NCBI GenBank assembly: GCA_027011725.1
Contig: JALUZQ010000138.1
Coordinates: 1-26,308, forward strand
DNA: 26,308 nucleotides
DNA from: Sulfurimonas sp.
GTDB taxonomy: Bacteria; Campylobacterota; Campylobacteria; Campylobacterales; Sulfurimonadaceae
Direction: 5' to 3'
Positions within the stretch are counted from its first letter, which is position 1. Each line of letters begins with the position of its first letter. Of the stretch, positions 24,471-26,308 are shown one piece after another. The notes beneath the pieces were generated by a model. That model made no database searches. It saw only the letters and a program-made list of their open reading frames with translations, and was not told the origin of the DNA. The translations under genes were made by a program, and so were the position numbers.

Positions 24471-25070
24471 TTACGCCTTTCGTTTTTGATAGCGATAATA
24501 TACACTAACCAATATTACGAGCAACATAACCACTACAATAGTAATTTCTTTTAAGTATTGTTGAATTAGCTCTTGATTCGTCCCTATGAAATAACCAAGC
24601 AGTGTCAACACCAAAGCCCAAATACCCGCTCCAAGCGTTGTATAGAGTGAGAACTCTACCAAATTCATTTTGGCAATTCCCGCAGGAATGGAGATAAGCT
24701 GACGAATACCCGGAATGAGACGCCCCGTAAAAGTGGAAATATGCCCATGCTTTTCAAAGTAGTTTTCCATCTTCAAAAGCGTTTCTTCTTTAATAAAGAA
24801 ATACTTTCCAAACTTGATGAGAAATTTACGCCCAAGTGTAAAAGCCAGATAGTAGTTGACAAATGCGCCAATAAGACTCCCAGCCAAAGCACTCCCCATA
24901 ATAGCCGCAATACTCATCTGTCCCTGCGCTGCCAAATACCCAGCAGGAACGAGCACAAGCTCACTTGGAAATGGAATAAAACTCGACTCAATCGCCATCA
25001 TAATAATAATGCCAATATATCCCCAGTCAAATATCAAATCGACTAAATCTTGCGCTAATTCATGAAGCAT
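24471..25070 (-). CDS. DedA-family membrane protein
   Basis: This 199-residue inner-membrane protein of the DedA (SNARE-associated/VTT) family is implicated in undecaprenyl-phosphate or phospholipid flipping and membrane-potential homeostasis. The motifs are IESSFIPFPSELVLVPAGYLA (re-entrant helix with the conserved Glu), LAGSLIGAFVNYYLAFTLGR and TGRLIPGIRQLISIPAGIAKM (the F/Y-R-x-x-P-x-x-R region). The ATG at 25070 lies 11 nt inside the end of murG, after GAGGAGAAG. A link with C55-P recycling would suit a gene coupled to murG. Confidence 0.93.
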   Translation of the reverse strand: MLHELAQDLVDLIFDWGYIGIIIMMAIESSFIPFPSELVLVPAGYLAAQGQMSIAAIMGSALAGSLIGAFVNYYLAFTLGRKFLIKFGKYFFIKEETLLKMENYFEKHGHISTFTGRLIPGIRQLISIPAGIAKMNLVEFSLYTTLGAGIWALVLTLLGYFIGTNQELIQQYLKEITIVVVMLLVILVSVYYRYQKRKA

Positions 25071-26088
25071 TTATCTTCTCCTCTACATCTTTTATCATCT
25101 GCGCTGCCACATCTTTTGTAGTGTAGCTCAAAAGTTTTTCACTCTTTTGCTGCAGTTGTGGATTCTTTACTATTTTTATAAGCAGTGATTTTAAATCTTC
25201 ATCCTCTCTCGCACACCAGCCAAGCCCATTTTTTACGATGAACTGTGCGTTGTGGTACTGATGATCACCCGCTGCGTATGGGTAGGGGATAAAGAGTGCA
25301 GGACAACCGTTAGCTGTAAGTTCCCAAAGCGTGGAAGCACCTGCTCGTGAAACTGCCAAATCTGCTCGCGTAATCAATTCTGGCAGCTCTTTTGTAAAGC
25401 CATACAGCTCTGCTTCAACCCCCATCTCTTTATACGCTTGTTTGACTCTTGCATAGTCAAAATCACCTGCTTGATGGATGATGTTTATGCCCATTTTCTG
25501 AAGCTTCTCTGCTACAGAGAGGGCAAGGTCATTAATGGCTTTTGCCCCATGACTGCCGCCTAAAAAAATGATGGTCGTTAGCTCAGTTCTTAGACGTGCT
25601 TTTTTATAAAAAATCTCTTTGACAGGGTAACCTTTGATGGGAGAGTCCTCATCATATGCGGAGACAAAACTCTTTGCATATCTTTTTAGAAGTGAGTTGA
25701 GCCGCCCCTCTACTGCGTTTTGTTCATGTATAAAAAGAGGAATAAATAGTGAAAGTGCTGCAAACGCAGCGGGTGCAGCTGAGAAACCGCCAACACTGTA
25801 GGTCGCCTGAATCTTGTGCTTTTTGAGTATCTTTCTTGCTTGAAAGAAGGCTCTAAGAACCTTCAAGAGTGCCTTGAGTTTTCCTAAGCCTTTTTGATTG
25901 ACCACACCGGTTGTTTCTAAAAAATAGACATGAGAAAAGGGGCTGTTTTGTGCGAAGTATTTTCTGTCTTGTCCACTTGTTGAGCCTATAAAGATGACTT
26001 CATTTCCATCTGCAACAGCAGCTTCTGCCAAAGCTTCAGCTATCATCAAATGCCCACCTGTTCCGCCACCTGTTATGCAAAGTTTCAC
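25060..26088 (-). CDS. murG: UDP-GlcNAc:lipid II synthase MurG
   Basis: This glycosyltransferase transfers GlcNAc from UDP-GlcNAc to lipid I, making lipid II on the inner face of the membrane. The 342-residue GT28 protein has the N-terminal glycine-rich loop (ITGGGTGGHLMIAEAL), a conserved YSVGGFSAAPAAFAA segment with FIHEQNAVEGRLN, the central GGSHGAKAIND, and the donor-sugar region ISRAGASTLWELTANGCPALFIPYPYA with GDHQYHNAQFI. The start is a GTG at 26088, overlapping the ftsW stop as GTGA. Three AAACGCAG-type sites occur at this end of the window, two of them in murG. Confidence 0.97.
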   Translation of the reverse strand: MKLCITGGGTGGHLMIAEALAEAAVADGNEVIFIGSTSGQDRKYFAQNSPFSHVYFLETTGVVNQKGLGKLKALLKVLRAFFQARKILKKHKIQATYSVGGFSAAPAAFAALSLFIPLFIHEQNAVEGRLNSLLKRYAKSFVSAYDEDSPIKGYPVKEIFYKKARLRTELTTIIFLGGSHGAKAINDLALSVAEKLQKMGINIIHQAGDFDYARVKQAYKEMGVEAELYGFTKELPELITRADLAVSRAGASTLWELTANGCPALFIPYPYAAGDHQYHNAQFIVKNGLGWCAREDEDLKSLLIKIVKNPQLQQKSEKLLSYTTKDVAAQMIKDVEEKINAS

Positions 26089-26308
26089 GACTTCTCTCCT
26101 TTATCCATCTTCGCTTTTTTTGAAGCCATCAAAACCATACCTACACCAAACGCAGCCCCAAGCATAGCTGAGCCACCATAACTTAAAAAGGGAACAGAGA
26201 TCCCTTTGATGGGAGTAATACCACTAATTCCATAGGCATTTACCAAAAACTCAAATGAAAGTACCAAACCGATGCCTATACTAAAGAGATAAATACTCAT
26301 ATCTTCAG
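26085..26308 (-). CDS. ftsW: FtsW/RodA-family lipid II polymerase, C-terminal fragment
   Basis: About 74 codons are visible; the gene continues beyond the right edge. The fragment has SIYLFSIGIGLVLSFEFLVN (a helix with the conserved NAYG after it), then GITPIKGISVPFLSYGGSAM, the SEDS-family signature, a last helix (GAAFGVGMVLMASK) and a basic cytoplasmic tail. Adjacency to murG points to the division SEDS glycosyltransferase FtsW, although RodA has the same signature. Confidence 0.88.
   Translation of the reverse strand, partial: EDMSIYLFSIGIGLVLSFEFLVNAYGISGITPIKGISVPFLSYGGSAMLGAAFGVGMVLMASKKAKMDKGEKS

Larger units (their letters stand above)
1965..26155. repeat. Dispersed octamer AAACGCAG (28 copies, both strands)
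   Basis: First bases of plus-strand copies: 2005, 2207, 5129, 5480, 5872, 5908, 5923, 12211, 14262, 15857, 16541, 21990, 25762, 26148. First bases of CTGCGTTT (minus-strand copies): 1965, 2121, 5409, 6408, 8187, 8713, 11302, 11830, 12442, 12552, 14827, 16682, 17421, 25713. A pyrimidine precedes the core in 24 of 28 and follows it in 24 of 28, giving Y-AAACGCAG-Y. One-mismatch variants (AAACGCAA at 12691, 18430, 18544) are also frequent. All copies lie in coding sequence, in all three frames. None lie in 2215-5128, 8721-11301, 17429-21989 or 21998-25712. Counted by eye. Confidence 0.85.

Overview
The window is about 26.3 kb of AT-rich, densely coding bacterial chromosome. It almost certainly comes from a Campylobacterota (epsilonproteobacterial) genome of the Sulfurimonas/Sulfuricurvum kind. 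The strongest evidence is the gene order rpsB–tsf–LolD-like ABC ATPase–fliR–highly acidic protein–gmk–tatA–argS. From memory, this matches the Campylobacter jejuni Cj1174–Cj1182 block, including its 'highly acidic protein' next to fliR. Supporting evidence is a DUF3373-type porin, the many c-di-GMP proteins, and perfect TATAAT boxes that lack clear -35 boxes. No tRNA, rRNA, IS element, phage gene or CRISPR array was seen, and no intergenic gap exceeds 300 bp.

Layout, left to right: the 5' end of a P-type cation ATPase (minus, cut by the edge) is divergent from nhaA (plus). nhaA converges on, and overlaps by about 100 bp, a dipeptide epimerase (minus). Two tandem paralogous PAS-GGDEF diguanylate cyclases follow (plus). 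Next come a DUF819 membrane protein (minus), a secreted DUF4139 protein and an ExoX-like exonuclease (plus, stop/start overlap). From 8.3 to 13.8 kb lies a minus-strand cluster: GNAT acetyltransferase, NhaC-type antiporter, OmpA/thrombospondin-3 lipid-envelope-type protein, CHASE2–HD-GYP c-di-GMP phosphodiesterase, and a secreted FecR-domain protein. A plus-strand L,D-transpeptidase then meets argS tail to tail. From 14.5 to 21.8 kb is the conserved housekeeping block (translation, Tat export, flagellar export, GMP synthesis). A plus-strand porin ends in a perfect bidirectional terminator. The last 2.8 kb is a minus-strand ftsW–murG–dedA–DUF420-like–bcp run, with ftsW cut by the right edge.

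Functional themes: ion homeostasis (NhaA, NhaC, P-type ATPase, DUF819), c-di-GMP signalling (two GGDEF proteins with intact active and inhibitory sites, one HD-GYP protein wired to a FecR/OmpA envelope module), and cell-envelope building (MurG, FtsW, L,D-transpeptidase, dipeptide epimerase, DedA, Tat).

The most unusual signal is not a gene. The non-palindromic octamer AAACGCAG (extended consensus Y-AAACGCAG-Y) occurs 28 times by hand count, 14 on each strand, where about one or fewer is expected. It lies in all three reading frames of unrelated genes, with a cluster of six in the DUF819 gene. It behaves like a DNA-level word (uptake, recombination or modification motif). Secondary points are two genes whose natural N-termini seem to need AUU or AUA start codons, two leaderless-looking genes, and an rpsB leader that can fold a small pseudoknot.
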